DNA of 40,279 nucleotides from an uncultured Clostridia bacterium (GCA_947589685.1 CANQCN010000009.1:1-40279); one strand, 5' to 3'. Counted from the stretch's first letter, positions 24,678 through 33,266 are shown. Notes: a model not told the origin generated them from the sequence alone. Made by a program: numbers and translations.

Positions 24678-25229
24678 ATGACAGAATTTGAAAAAATGTT
24701 TGAGTTGGTGGCGCCGCAAAAGTTACAATGTGAAAAAGAAATTTGCGATTGGCAAGACGGCTGGAAACTTGTCTGTTTTGACATTGGTGTTTGTCCGTTG
24801 AACATTGAACTTTGCGGCGCGGAAGGAAAAACGCTTGAAGAAAAGACATACAACATAAAGCTCTTTTTGTCGCCCGGTTCGCAATGCCTCAATGGTGCAA
24901 GCGAAATATTTCGCAATGAAGAGGAATTTTACCGTGAGAGGACAATGAGGACAATGGCTGCGGAATCTATTATTTCAAGTGGAAAATTTTCGCCCACAAA
25001 AGACCCGAACTTTTGTGAAAATTCTTCCGTCATTTTGCAAGCAAAGATCAAAAGCGTAAAAAAAGTAAGTGTTGACGATGTAAATTTGTTGCATATTGTG
25101 CTCAAAATGCAAAACATTGAGTTTGACGCCTTTTTTGAAGAGAACACATTGCCCTTTGCGGAGCCGGGAAATGTAATTTCCTCCGTATTTACGGCAATCG
25201 GCATGCTTGCAGCAGACAGAGACGAGTAG
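24678..25229 (+). CDS. Hypothetical protein
   Basis: A 183-residue protein of no recognised family, without signal peptide or membrane segments; acidic, with several Cys in the first half (LQCEKEICDW, GVCPLNIELCG). The ATG at 24678 is preceded by AAAGG at rather long spacing; the tracked GTG at 24444 would add 78 residues from a region that seems degenerate. The last codons run directly into an ADP-ribosylglycohydrolase remnant. AT-rich accessory context; it may be an immunity-type or cargo protein, but there is no direct evidence. Confidence 0.5.
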   Translation: MTEFEKMFELVAPQKLQCEKEICDWQDGWKLVCFDIGVCPLNIELCGAEGKTLEEKTYNIKLFLSPGSQCLNGASEIFRNEEEFYRERTMRTMAAESIISSGKFSPTKDPNFCENSSVILQAKIKSVKKVSVDDVNLLHIVLKMQNIEFDAFFEENTLPFAEPGNVISSVFTAIGMLAADRDE

Positions 25230-25330
25230 ATGTGGGGCGCAATTATCGGCGATGTGGTGGGCAGTGTTACGAATTTGCCAATATTTACAAAAAGGATTTT
25301 CCGCTTTTCGATCCTTACGGCAAAATAACG
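25230..25330 (+). pseudogene. ADP-ribosylglycohydrolase N-terminal remnant
   Basis: Starts right after the previous stop. Frame one reads MWGAIIGDVVGSV; a shift near 25268 continues YEFANIYKKDFPLFDPYGK. Together they match the family N-terminus (GAIIGDxxGSxxEF, KDF.LF) that normally leads to the metal-binding TDDT motif, but the motif and everything beyond it are missing. Such enzymes remove ADP-ribose from proteins or nucleic acid. The next 400 nt, to the LRR gene, hold no convincing gene: short unrelated frames, and an imperfect hairpin at about 25495-25525. Confidence 0.7.
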
Positions 25331-25734
25331 ACTATCTTTATACGGCGCCGAGAAACAGATTGTACGGTTATTTGGATGAGACACTCGGCACCACGCCTAA
25401 ACCCCAAAAGCTCACTTTGTATTGAGTATCCGATGAAGATAAACAGAAGATCATTGAAGAAATAAAACAAGAACTTATTGCCAATAAAGCGCGGCACAAA
25501 TTTGTCGCGCTTTCTGTTGTGTGACAAATTTGACCCATACTTTATGGTAAAATTATTCGGTAAACATAATCCATGGGGCATTCGGGCTGAACAACACATA
25601 AAGCGCACAAAATGTATACGAGAAACGTTGGCAGCACAACGACCACAAAAGGTAATACAATTTTTGGAGCAGCATTGTATGTCAAACAATCTGGCGCCGT
25701 TTGCATTTGATACCTTCACAAAAAGGAGACAAGT

Positions 25735-26647
25735 ATGATAATAAAAAATGGTCGTCTGGTAAACTATGATTACGACGACATAAACAGCGACACGTTGTTT
25801 ATTCCGCAAAATCTGGTCGATCTTGAATATCTCTGTTTTTTTGATGAGTTTGTTATGGATGCGCATTTCAAAAAGATAATTGTAGATCCCGACAACCCGG
25901 TATATGCGGTGCGGAATGGATGTCTTGTGGATGTCCCCAAGAAAACGGTAGTGCTTGCACAAGCAGGTGCAACTATTCCCTCCGACGGAAGCGTCGAGAA
26001 TATAAGAAAGTATGCTTTTTATGAGCACAAGGAATTGTGCGGCACGCTTAACATCCCGGAGGGGATCCGCGAAATCGGTTCGTTTTGCTTTTAGGGAAAC
26101 AGGGATAACAGCCATCAATCTCCCCCAAACACTTTGTGCGCTTGGTTCCTGCATTGTGGATGGCGTCAACGTAGACGAAATTGTCGTACACCCGAACAAC
26201 CCCGTTTTTTATGTTAAAAATGGTTGTTTGCTGACGCGAAAAAAACATCTTGTTTTGGCTACCAAGTGGGCCGCTGTCGAAAGCTGTTGTGTTGTGTCCG
26301 TGGGGGAAGATGTGTTTTGCAAACACAAAACGCCCGCCGAACTTGTCATTCCGAAGGGCGTGGCGTGTATAGGTTACTTTGCGTTTGCCAATGTGCCCTC
26401 CTCGAAACTTGTGTTGCCCTCAACATTGAGTTTTGTCACCAAGTATTCTTTTCAGAACACCTGTTTTGACAGGATTTACCTAAATCAAAATAATCCATTT
26501 GTAAAAAAGATGTGGAAACACGTCTATTTGAGATATGATGGCAAATTGAGGGTTGACAATTTGTTGGGCGAAGAGATTTGTCGTGAAAACGGATTTATTG
26601 TTATACGTCCGCGCAAAGAATGGCGTTGCAAAAAAGAGTGTCAATGA
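25735..26647 (+). pseudogene. BspA-like leucine-rich-repeat protein, frameshifted
   Basis: Two frames make one LRR_5-type protein of about 303 residues. The first, from 25735 (AAGGAGACAAGT upstream), ends GSFCF-stop at 26094; the second picks up with FRETGITAINLPQTL. Dropping one T from the run TTTT near 26083 restores GSFAFRET, so a one-base insertion (or an assembly error) is the cause. Repeats such as LNIPEGIREIGS and LVIPKGVACIGYFAF fit the family. There is no signal peptide. It is a paralogue of the intact gene at 30201: both share an IPxDGSVxxIxxxAF stretch. Function is unknown; LRRs of this type bind proteins. Confidence 0.75.
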
Positions 26648-26788
26648 AAACAACAATTTCTCGGATAAAGATGTTGTCTATTGGATCGCTTGCCGACAGT
26701 TGTGCAAAAACAGTATAGGCGGCGCAGCGCAATTACGGGAAAAACGAAAAAATAATCAACACGTTCGCTTGTCGAGCGAAAAAAATAG

Positions 26789-26818
26789 TTGATTTTTACA
26801 TTTTGTTTGTGGTATAAT
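26789..26818 (+). promoter_or_regulatory. Promoter upstream of the WYL gene
   Basis: TTGATT and TATAAT are separated by 18 nt. It contains TAGTTGATTTTTACA, identical to the promoter region at 30073-30087. A TTCGCT/AGCGAA hairpin lies just upstream. Confidence 0.65.
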
Positions 26819-26929
26819 GCGCAAGCTGTTATGAATAAAAAAATCTTTTCAAAACATTCCCACCAACTCATTTTTTACCCACAAATTTTTACAAAATAGG
26901 TGTATTCGCAAAAGCTATAACACTTGTAT

Positions 26930-26953
26930 GGCACGTTTTTTAACGTGTCTTTT
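26930..26953 (+). terminator. Attenuator-like hairpin before the WYL gene
   Basis: GGCACGTT-TTT-AACGTGTC followed by TTTT lies between the promoter and the WYL ribosome binding site, so about 110 nt of leader would precede it. It could be an attenuator or end a small leader RNA. Confidence 0.5.
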
Positions 26954-26976
26954 ACCCATCAGTAAAAGGAGGTACG

Positions 26977-27672
26977 ATGGTAAGTTTGCAATCCAAAAAT
27001 CTTGTTCCGTTGCGTATAATGCAAATTCTTTCCGAACTGAGCGATTCGGAACATTTGCTTACACAATCGGAGATCGTTCGCAGACTCAATGACTACTCCG
27101 TTGCGGTAGATCGCAAAACCGTGCAGCGACAATTGACCAATTTGCAAATAGCCGGGTTTGACATTGTCATTACGCCCAAGGGCTGTTATCTCAATGAGCG
27201 GGATTTTGACAACTCCGAGTTGAAATTATTGATGGATTATGTTTCCGTCGATGTTCAAATACCCGATGCTTATGCAATTGCCCTTGTAAACAAGTTGGCA
27301 AAGCTTGGCGGCAAACACTTTGCCAATCGAGCAAAAAAGCAACTTGTAAGTCCCGCAGGCGAGCGCAGCGACAACAAGGACTTTTTCTACAACATAGATG
27401 TAATTTCCGAAGCGATTGCCGCTAACAGGCGTATAGTCTTCCGTTACACGTCCTCCAAGGACGAGAACCTTCCCACGATCCGCAAAGTCAAGTTTGCTCC
27501 GAAAATGTTTGTGTTCAGGGACGGCTTTTACTGTGTGGTTGGTATTGTGGGGCGTTGCACTTGTCGTTGTTACCGAATCAAAAACATCCGCGACCTACAA
27601 ATGGCGCCGTCGGAAGGACTCAACGTTCGCACCTATCTTGACTCATCCCGTCACGCTCGTTGCAAGGCGTGA
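26977..27672 (+). CDS. WYL-domain transcriptional regulator
   Basis: A 231-residue regulator: N-terminal winged HTH (residues 10-75; LTQSEIVRRLNDYSVAVDRKTVQRQL), linker, then WYL domain (about 140-215; VISEAIAANRRIVFRYTS, FYCVVGIVGRC, YRIKNIRDLQ). WYL proteins sense ligands such as nucleotides and several (BrxR, CapW) repress antiphage loci. AAGGAGG precedes the ATG at 26977. It is convergent with the nuclease-like gene at 27752, so it is not a standard upstream repressor of it; its own leader shares a sequence box with the LRR gene at 30201. Confidence 0.9.
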   Translation: MVSLQSKNLVPLRIMQILSELSDSEHLLTQSEIVRRLNDYSVAVDRKTVQRQLTNLQIAGFDIVITPKGCYLNERDFDNSELKLLMDYVSVDVQIPDAYAIALVNKLAKLGGKHFANRAKKQLVSPAGERSDNKDFFYNIDVISEAIAANRRIVFRYTSSKDENLPTIRKVKFAPKMFVFRDGFYCVVGIVGRCTCRCYRIKNIRDLQMAPSEGLNVRTYLDSSRHARCKA

Positions 27673-27702
27673 CGCGTGGTGCAAAAATTTATACAAATTA
27701 CC

Positions 27703-27747
27703 AAACAAACTCCCGTCGGAATCATGGCGGGAGATGTTTGTTGTTTT
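27703..27747. terminator. Bidirectional terminator between WYL and nuclease genes
   Basis: AAACAAACTCCCG pairs with CGGGAG-GTTTGTT around a 12-base loop, with T-runs available in both directions. Confidence 0.75.
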
Positions 27748-27751
27748 AATC

Positions 27752-29212
27752 TTAGGAGGGAATGTCTCTGATGGCGGCCTTGAACAAGTTTTCAAACTTT
27801 GTCTGTTGCGATTCTTCGCTATGACGATTCAGTAATGAAATGATCTGATCGGTCAGTGACTTGTATTGCCAACTTTCCAGATGTCCGTTGAGCTTTTCTT
27901 TTTTTACAAAATCCCTAATTATGCTATATGGAACGATCAAGGTGCTATTTTTTACATCTTCTTTAAGTTTCTGATTGGAAGTATCGCCGTTGTTTTCATA
28001 GCGGGCAGCAAGTTCTTGTTGTAATTTTTTCACATTTGCATCGGGTACAGTGAGCAGAATCAAAATTTTGTTGTCAACGCGTTCTTGCGCCCATTTGTAG
28101 TAATATTCCAGTTGGTTTTTTTCAGGACCGTTTATTCCGCTGTTGATTTTGTTTTCTATTATTACTGCTGTTTTTGTTGTACCTTCGCTCTCTGCAAAAA
28201 TATCAATGCGCCCCGACTGCTGTTTTTCTTTGGACTCATCGACATGCTGTTCTTTTTGGGAATCTTTAGCGTTTGCAGCGGAGGACTTGGTAATCTTTTC
28301 TATTTTCATTGACCAAGCGCCATCCGTTTTCGTATCAAAAAAAGCAAATGCGTTGTAGTCATTTTTAAAGGTGTTATGTGTTTTTAGTTCATTTTTCGAC
28401 TCGTTCAGAAATTCTAAAAACTCATCAAAGCCACAGCGTTTGTCCTTAATTTTGTTTGTGAATAAAGCATAAAAAATATTTGTATAGCATTCTTCGTTAT
28501 CGTCCTTGTTGATTAGATCCAAAAATGTATTTGGCAAATAATCTTCGGAACAATCTGAATTTTCGTCAACAGTGCGCAATTTTTCTTGTTCCCAGATTTC
28601 GTTGTCGGGCTTGATAAATTTTTTGAGTTTATCATACAAATCGAAATTTTCCTCGTTATCAACGTATTTTGAATTTCTAAACTGTCCATTAAGGTGAATT
28701 TCCCATTGATCAGACTGCTGGTTCCGGAAAACGCTTTCATTATCGTCGGTATGTTGGTTATACAAGGATATTTTGGGTATGTGCAGTACCTCGTACCCAC
28801 GAAAAGTTACCATGTAGGTGTTGTCAATATCGTTTTGAAAAATTTTTGCAATGGGTTTTCCGCAGTACTTGATTTCTTCGAGTTTTTGTTGTAAATTTTC
28901 TATGGCATCTTTCTTTTTGACATTTTTTTTATTTAATATATCTCTCAAGAATTGTTCTTTTATTTCAATATATCCATAAATCGGGAAGTTTCGACCATGT
29001 CCCACCAGTAGAACATAATCAACAGTAGCCGTTTTGTTTTTGCCACTTGGACATTGACCGTAGGGAACATTGTAGACATAATGGTTTTTGTCGTCGGCCA
29101 AAAAATAATCAATAATCTCGTGCGAAACATTGCCGTCTTTGTCTTTCCATGATCCCTCAAAGACGCGGTTAATCAAAATTACATGACGGCCATCTTTATT
29201 TTGTGTACACAT
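27752..29212 (-). CDS. PD-(D/E)XK nuclease superfamily protein
   Basis: A 486-residue protein. The C-terminal half carries a nuclease-like core, SGRIDIFAES...AVIIENKINSG...QLEYYYKWA, matching the D...ExK pattern of the PD-(D/E)XK_4-type family (Asp of RIDI, Glu and Lys of IENK, then the Q-L-x-x-Y helix). Such cores cut DNA or RNA; activity is inferred. The N-terminal 230 residues (VDYVLLVGHGRNFPIYGYIEIKE) match nothing I recognise, though YIEIKE resembles a second ExK motif. The start at 29212 has AAAGGAG upstream. AT-rich, single gene, own promoter. A stand-alone abortive-infection or restriction-like protein is possible. Confidence 0.7.
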   Translation of the reverse strand: MCTQNKDGRHVILINRVFEGSWKDKDGNVSHEIIDYFLADDKNHYVYNVPYGQCPSGKNKTATVDYVLLVGHGRNFPIYGYIEIKEQFLRDILNKKNVKKKDAIENLQQKLEEIKYCGKPIAKIFQNDIDNTYMVTFRGYEVLHIPKISLYNQHTDDNESVFRNQQSDQWEIHLNGQFRNSKYVDNEENFDLYDKLKKFIKPDNEIWEQEKLRTVDENSDCSEDYLPNTFLDLINKDDNEECYTNIFYALFTNKIKDKRCGFDEFLEFLNESKNELKTHNTFKNDYNAFAFFDTKTDGAWSMKIEKITKSSAANAKDSQKEQHVDESKEKQQSGRIDIFAESEGTTKTAVIIENKINSGINGPEKNQLEYYYKWAQERVDNKILILLTVPDANVKKLQQELAARYENNGDTSNQKLKEDVKNSTLIVPYSIIRDFVKKEKLNGHLESWQYKSLTDQIISLLNRHSEESQQTKFENLFKAAIRDIPS

Positions 29213-29242
29213 TCTCTTTCTCCTTTGTGTTGTTTTATCTTT

Positions 29243-29270
29243 ATTATATCAAGGTGTAAAAAAAAGTCAA
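29243..29270 (-). promoter_or_regulatory. Promoter of the nuclease-like gene
   Basis: On the minus strand TTGACT and TATAAT are separated by 16 nt, about 30 nt before the start codon. Confidence 0.7.
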
Positions 29271-29308
29271 TAAAGAAGTTTTGCAATGCAATGTTTCTGA
29301 GCTAAGGT

Positions 29309-29410
29309 CATGCAGAAACAGCGACTATTATTTTTCCGTGGTTGTTTGAAGCGGAACAGATTACGGAGCGGATGAAAGACAGAACATGGGAAGAAATTGA
29401 CAGTAAGTAA
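29309..29410 (+). pseudogene. Short coding remnant
   Basis: A 33-codon open stretch reading HAETATIIFPWLFEAEQ and ending EEIDSK-stop. It has natural amino-acid composition but no start or ribosome binding site and a stop just upstream. It looks like the tail of a deleted gene; the family is unknown. Confidence 0.3.
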
Positions 29411-29426
29411 AAAAGTAAAGAATAAC

Positions 29427-29464
29427 AAAAAAGGGCTGTCGCAAGCGAAATCTACTTGCGACAG
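29427..29464 (-). terminator. Terminator of the two small minus-strand genes
   Basis: On the minus strand CTGTCGCAAG pairs perfectly with CTTGCGACAG, followed by CCCTTTTTT, just beyond the stop at 29482. Confidence 0.85.
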
Positions 29465-29481
29465 TCTTTGTTGTTGGCAAG

Positions 29482-29766
29482 CTATGTAAGTTTCCTTTTG
29501 ATTTTTTGCAACAGCTCGCCAATATCGGTGAGGGTCACGTTGGCGCGTGCAAGACTTTTCAACAAAGCGACAAGGAATTTGGCAACAACAGGTTCCTTGA
29601 CGCATTTCTCAAACTTTTTCATATCAAAATCTTCGCCGAGATATGCATCATTGAGGCAAGCATCCAATTCCTCTTGAACAACTCGTTGTTCTGCCTCCGC
29701 TTCGGCATTGATGAACTCGTCAATCGTAAGCTCATCCGCATTTAAATTTATTTCTCTCATCAACAT
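29482..29766 (-). CDS. Small helical hypothetical protein
   Basis: A 94-residue, charged, mostly helical protein without Cys-rich, membrane or known motifs apart from an acidic centre (AEAEAEQRVVQEELDACL) and a basic end. The start at 29766 is chosen because AAAAGGGG lies eight bases upstream; that site overlaps the stop of the preceding gene, so the two are co-translated. It could be an adaptor or antitoxin-like partner of the 59-residue protein; nothing proves it. Confidence 0.55.
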   Translation of the reverse strand: MLMREINLNADELTIDEFINAEAEAEQRVVQEELDACLNDAYLGEDFDMKKFEKCVKEPVVAKFLVALLKSLARANVTLTDIGELLQKIKRKLT

Positions 29767-29780
29767 ACGTATTGCCCCTT

Positions 29781-29960
29781 TTAACGACAAACCAAAATGT
29801 GACCTTTGTCATCATAGACGGAAACTCTCCCGCTTGAAGAAATTACCGTTACCGACGTGCTTGTGTAACCTTGCAAATTGCCGGACTTGACAAAGAGCAG
29901 ATGATTGTTTTGGTCGTATACCTTCACCGAACCGCCGCTTTCCAATGCATAAGAAATCAT
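29781..29960 (-). CDS. Small beta-rich hypothetical protein
   Basis: A 59-residue protein with two similar strand pairs (GSVKVYDQNNHLLF and GRVSVYDDKGHILV) separated by GYTSTSVTVIS. I recall similar very small proteins with GYTSTSV from gut Clostridia, of unknown function. AAAGGAG precedes the start at 29960; the tracked longer start has no binding site. It is the first gene of a two-gene unit with 29482-29766. Confidence 0.6.
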   Translation of the reverse strand: MISYALESGGSVKVYDQNNHLLFVKSGNLQGYTSTSVTVISSSGRVSVYDDKGHILVCR

Positions 29961-30075
29961 AGTTTTATTCTCCTTTTTTAAGTGCGAGTGGCACTGATCG
30001 ATCGTATTGTAGCACACGGGAGCGGACAAATTTGGTACACAACCGCCATTTTGATTTTATCGGGGCGAAAATTAG

Positions 30076-30105
30076 TTGATTTTTACAATTGACTTTTTAT
30101 ATAAT
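30076..30105 (+). promoter_or_regulatory. Promoter of the LRR operon
   Basis: TTGATT and TATAAT are separated by 18 nt, with TAGTTGATTTTTACA at the -35 as in the WYL promoter. A 95-nt very AT-rich leader follows. Confidence 0.6.
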
Positions 30106-30200
30106 AGCGTCACTTTCCATTTTTTCTCAAAATATATCTAAAATCTTTTACACAAAAAATACAAAAATTTACAAAAAATTATATTTTAGGGGGTAAGTAA

Positions 30201-31016
30201 ATGAAAATCGAAGACGGACGCATTGTGGACTTTGAACTCAACGAAAAAGAAATTTATATCCCGAAGCCCGTGACGCTTGGGCAATATACCGAGAACCTGA
30301 AGATGATAAACAGCCTCGAAACCATTCGCGTAGAAGAGGGGCACCCCTTTTATATTGAAAAGGGCAATTGCCTTATCGGCAGACTGTCTCATCAATTGAT
30401 AATGGGCGCCAACAGTGTCGAGATCCCCGACGACGGCAGCGTTACCAAAATCGCCCACGATGCGTTTTTGAATCGCATCGAGTTGAAGGAAGTGTCCATA
30501 CCGGAGGGTATCACGGAAATTCACGCACGCGCATTTTTGGGCACGTCTCTTCGCAAGATTGTGTTGCCCCAATCGTTGGAACGTATCGGATCGTATGCGT
30601 TTAACGGATGTCGTCACATGACCGACGTGTACATCGGGCCCAACGTGCGCTACATAGGTATGGGCGCATTCAGCGGCGATCATTTGTACAAGTGCCGTTT
30701 CCATGTGGATGAACGCAATCCCCGCTTCAAAGTGGCAAACAATTGCATTATCGACAAGAAAAAGAATGAGGTTCTTGCGTGCTCAAACAACGCAAAAATC
30801 CCGTATGGAGTAAAAAAAATAGCGCCTTTTACTTTTTTCTTTATGACTAAATGCAAACAAATATTCCTTCCCGCAAGCGTGAAATTCATCAATCACGATC
30901 CCAGAGAATTTCTCCTTTGCGGATCAAAATTCGGTGGTGTAACAATTGTTGCGCCGAAAGGCAGCTGTGCGATCCAATACGCTCAACAGCACAAAATCAA
31001 ATACGAAGAGGTGTGA
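30201..31016 (+). CDS. BspA-like leucine-rich-repeat protein
   Basis: A 271-residue protein of LRR_5 (BspA/TpLRR) repeats, for example VSIPEGITEIHARAF, IVLPQSLERIGSYAF and VYIGPNVRYIGMGAF. Secreted BspA proteins bind host or matrix proteins, but this one has no signal peptide or anchor and so is probably cytoplasmic. AGGGGGT lies six bases before the ATG. It is the intact paralogue of the frameshifted gene at 25735, and heads an operon with the two hypothetical genes downstream (1-nt gap, then 2-nt gap). Confidence 0.85.
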   Translation: MKIEDGRIVDFELNEKEIYIPKPVTLGQYTENLKMINSLETIRVEEGHPFYIEKGNCLIGRLSHQLIMGANSVEIPDDGSVTKIAHDAFLNRIELKEVSIPEGITEIHARAFLGTSLRKIVLPQSLERIGSYAFNGCRHMTDVYIGPNVRYIGMGAFSGDHLYKCRFHVDERNPRFKVANNCIIDKKKNEVLACSNNAKIPYGVKKIAPFTFFFMTKCKQIFLPASVKFINHDPREFLLCGSKFGGVTIVAPKGSCAIQYAQQHKIKYEEV

Positions 31017-31017
31017 T

Positions 31018-32139
31018 ATGGATATTTTGAGTTTTGTTAATTCTCCCGATATGCAAAAGTATTTTCGTAAAATAAAGTTTAAGCCTACGCCGGTGCAGGC
31101 GGCAACAATTATTGCTCGCAGTTGCCGTCCTTTTGAAGAGAGCATGCAAGCGTTGAACGATTTGATTGACACCACAGAAGATTGTCCGGTGCGTGGAGAC
31201 GAAGGTGCATACAAAAGCCTGCACAATTTGCTAAGCAAATACTTGTCCTGCATACGGAGTGTTTGTGACGCATTTTGGAATAAGCCCGGCTTGTGGTATG
31301 TAACGTACGACAAGGGGGATATTTTCTCAAAGGCAAGCCCGGCGTTTTCTTCGCCGGAATCTTGTATTGATTGGGTAAAAGAAAAATTCGGGTCTACCGA
31401 CATTCCCCATCATTTCGCCGTAATCAAAGAGCATACCCGCAACTTCGGAGAAATAACCGCTACCTTTGACAGCCGATTGAGACCGATAAAATATATCGCG
31501 ACAGGCATGAACCCCCAAAATACAAGAATGCAAACATATTTTGATACGGTTTTTGTCGCGTTTCCTATGCCTTTTATGCGTGGGGATGTTCTTACGTCGG
31601 CGGACTGCAAAAATCGGTTCGGCGATAGGCTTATCGTGTTGGACAAAATGGATCAGTGGGACGCTGCAATGCTTAGGCAAAACGGCGTACCTAATCGCAA
31701 GTTAAATAACGTTGAAGCGTCGGAAGCTGCAACACTCACGTATTTTGAAAAATATCCATGGCGGCAGTATGAGGTGGATGTAATGGCTCACAACCACTTG
31801 GAGCTGGAAATTGAAGCAAACGACATTATGCTTTACGAGTACGCGGACGCCCTTTCATCCTATCACCAAAAAGACAGACCAAACAGTGCTGCGCTCTTGA
31901 GTGGATATACGTTTGAATGCGGTAGGGTGAGGCAGAGGCATTATGCAATGGATCCTCTTAGCTTGTGTTATGCCGCCCCACCTTCAAAATATTGCGAACG
32001 TTTGTTGTGGGAAATCTCCAAATATCTCAAAAACAAAATCAACGCAGTGGAATTGCTGGAAAATTTCAAAACGATTTGTAGTGACCTCTTGTCCGACGAT
32101 CCACACAAAAAACAACTTACCACGCAGAAGGGGAGGTAA
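31018..32139 (+). CDS. Hypothetical protein, paralogue of the next gene
   Basis: A 373-residue protein of a family I know only as uncharacterised proteins in gut Clostridia. The N-terminus (ILSFVNSPDMQKYF, with TPVQAATII) and a segment VFVAFPMPFMRGDVL correspond to parts of the next protein (FINSKSIVRYL and FFVLPVPFRCGDIV). No membrane segments or signal peptide. The start at 31018 is one base after the LRR stop and GAGGTG overlaps that gene. The family is likely cytosolic; function unknown. Confidence 0.7.
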   Translation: MDILSFVNSPDMQKYFRKIKFKPTPVQAATIIARSCRPFEESMQALNDLIDTTEDCPVRGDEGAYKSLHNLLSKYLSCIRSVCDAFWNKPGLWYVTYDKGDIFSKASPAFSSPESCIDWVKEKFGSTDIPHHFAVIKEHTRNFGEITATFDSRLRPIKYIATGMNPQNTRMQTYFDTVFVAFPMPFMRGDVLTSADCKNRFGDRLIVLDKMDQWDAAMLRQNGVPNRKLNNVEASEAATLTYFEKYPWRQYEVDVMAHNHLELEIEANDIMLYEYADALSSYHQKDRPNSAALLSGYTFECGRVRQRHYAMDPLSLCYAAPPSKYCERLLWEISKYLKNKINAVELLENFKTICSDLLSDDPHKKQLTTQKGR

Positions 32140-32141
32140 AT

Positions 32142-33038
32142 ATGCAAGTAACCGATTTTATAAATTCAAAAAGCATTGTGCGCTATTTGCAGGATATACA
32201 TTACGTTTTTTCGCCGCTCGAAGAGGCTTTTATTGCTGTGCAAAGCAGTCGTTGGTTATACGGCAAGGCAGAGTTTCTTCGTCAACTTGTAGCCTCAATC
32301 GAGGACTTTGTCATAACCGGGCAAAACTTTACTTTTCATGAACTGTTGAACCGACAATTGGATGTTTGGTCAAATTTGGCTGACCATTTTGACGACAACG
32401 ATGGCTGGTGGCAGGGATTTGATGAAAACGATGAAGAACTGTCTGAGCCATCGACTCATCTTGACGATGTTGTGTTCTCGGCATATAGGAAGTTGCCGCG
32501 TGATCACAATTTTTACTACATCAAAAAGTTCCCCGCCGAAGGCGGAACGATTGTGACAACGCTGAACAGAGCTTTGCACACAACAGATATCGAAGATATT
32601 GGCAAAAACGAGTCGCCATATTCGAAATTTTTGAGAAACAACTTTTTTGTGCTGCCTGTGCCGTTCAGATGCGGCGATATAGTGAGCTTCAAACAAGGAG
32701 AATGGACTCGCAAGGGTGTAATAAAAGATGTTCAATGCGCCGATTTTGTTTCGGGAGAAATGTACAACCTTAAGGATGTGCCAATGTCTCACGCAGCGGG
32801 TGGTGTGCGGTGGCATCAGTTTGCATGGAATGGAGATATCCGTGCGGCGACAGGTCTTCCGCATGGCATCAATTACCTTGATTTGGAAATGGATAGAGAA
32901 TATTTGGACGAAAAAGGCGAAGTGCAACACGAATTTGCTCGGTTGCTGCGTGGAGATGGAGATTTGACGCTTTTGCTGAATTGCCAACTTCGGTTGTGTA
33001 AAGCTTTTGGAAGCGTGGTCTGGGATGTCGTTCACTAG
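32142..33038 (+). CDS. Hypothetical protein, paralogue of the previous gene
   Basis: A 298-residue protein homologous in outline to the previous one: N-terminal FINSKSIVRYLQDIHYVFSP, then an acidic middle, then FVLPVPFRCGDIVSF, which reads like a small beta-barrel. It starts two bases after the preceding stop, with GGGGAGG upstream. It is shorter than its neighbour and ends in LRLCKAFGSVVWDVVH. The unit is closed by a terminator about 230 nt downstream; that gap holds nothing recognisable. Confidence 0.7.
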   Translation: MQVTDFINSKSIVRYLQDIHYVFSPLEEAFIAVQSSRWLYGKAEFLRQLVASIEDFVITGQNFTFHELLNRQLDVWSNLADHFDDNDGWWQGFDENDEELSEPSTHLDDVVFSAYRKLPRDHNFYYIKKFPAEGGTIVTTLNRALHTTDIEDIGKNESPYSKFLRNNFFVLPVPFRCGDIVSFKQGEWTRKGVIKDVQCADFVSGEMYNLKDVPMSHAAGGVRWHQFAWNGDIRAATGLPHGINYLDLEMDREYLDEKGEVQHEFARLLRGDGDLTLLLNCQLRLCKAFGSVVWDVVH

Positions 33039-33266
33039 AAGTGTGACGAAAATGCAGATTAGGGCTAAACATACAACAAATAGCAAGCAGAAAGATCCAA
33101 CGAGTATTTTGCTTGCCCAAAAGCAATGTGTCGTTAGCGACTTTTGTTTTGTGACTCATTTTTGTTCGGTCGATTTGTGTTATTTACAAATGTTTTTGAG
33201 TTATGCACCAAACAAAAACCCAACGTCGCCACAATTTACCGTCTTTTCAATTGGTGCAAAACTCCG

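Noticed and set aside
25315-26199. 294-aa minus ORF opposite the LRR pseudogene
   Set aside because: The plus strand shows clear LRR repeats in two frames; the minus reading has no features.
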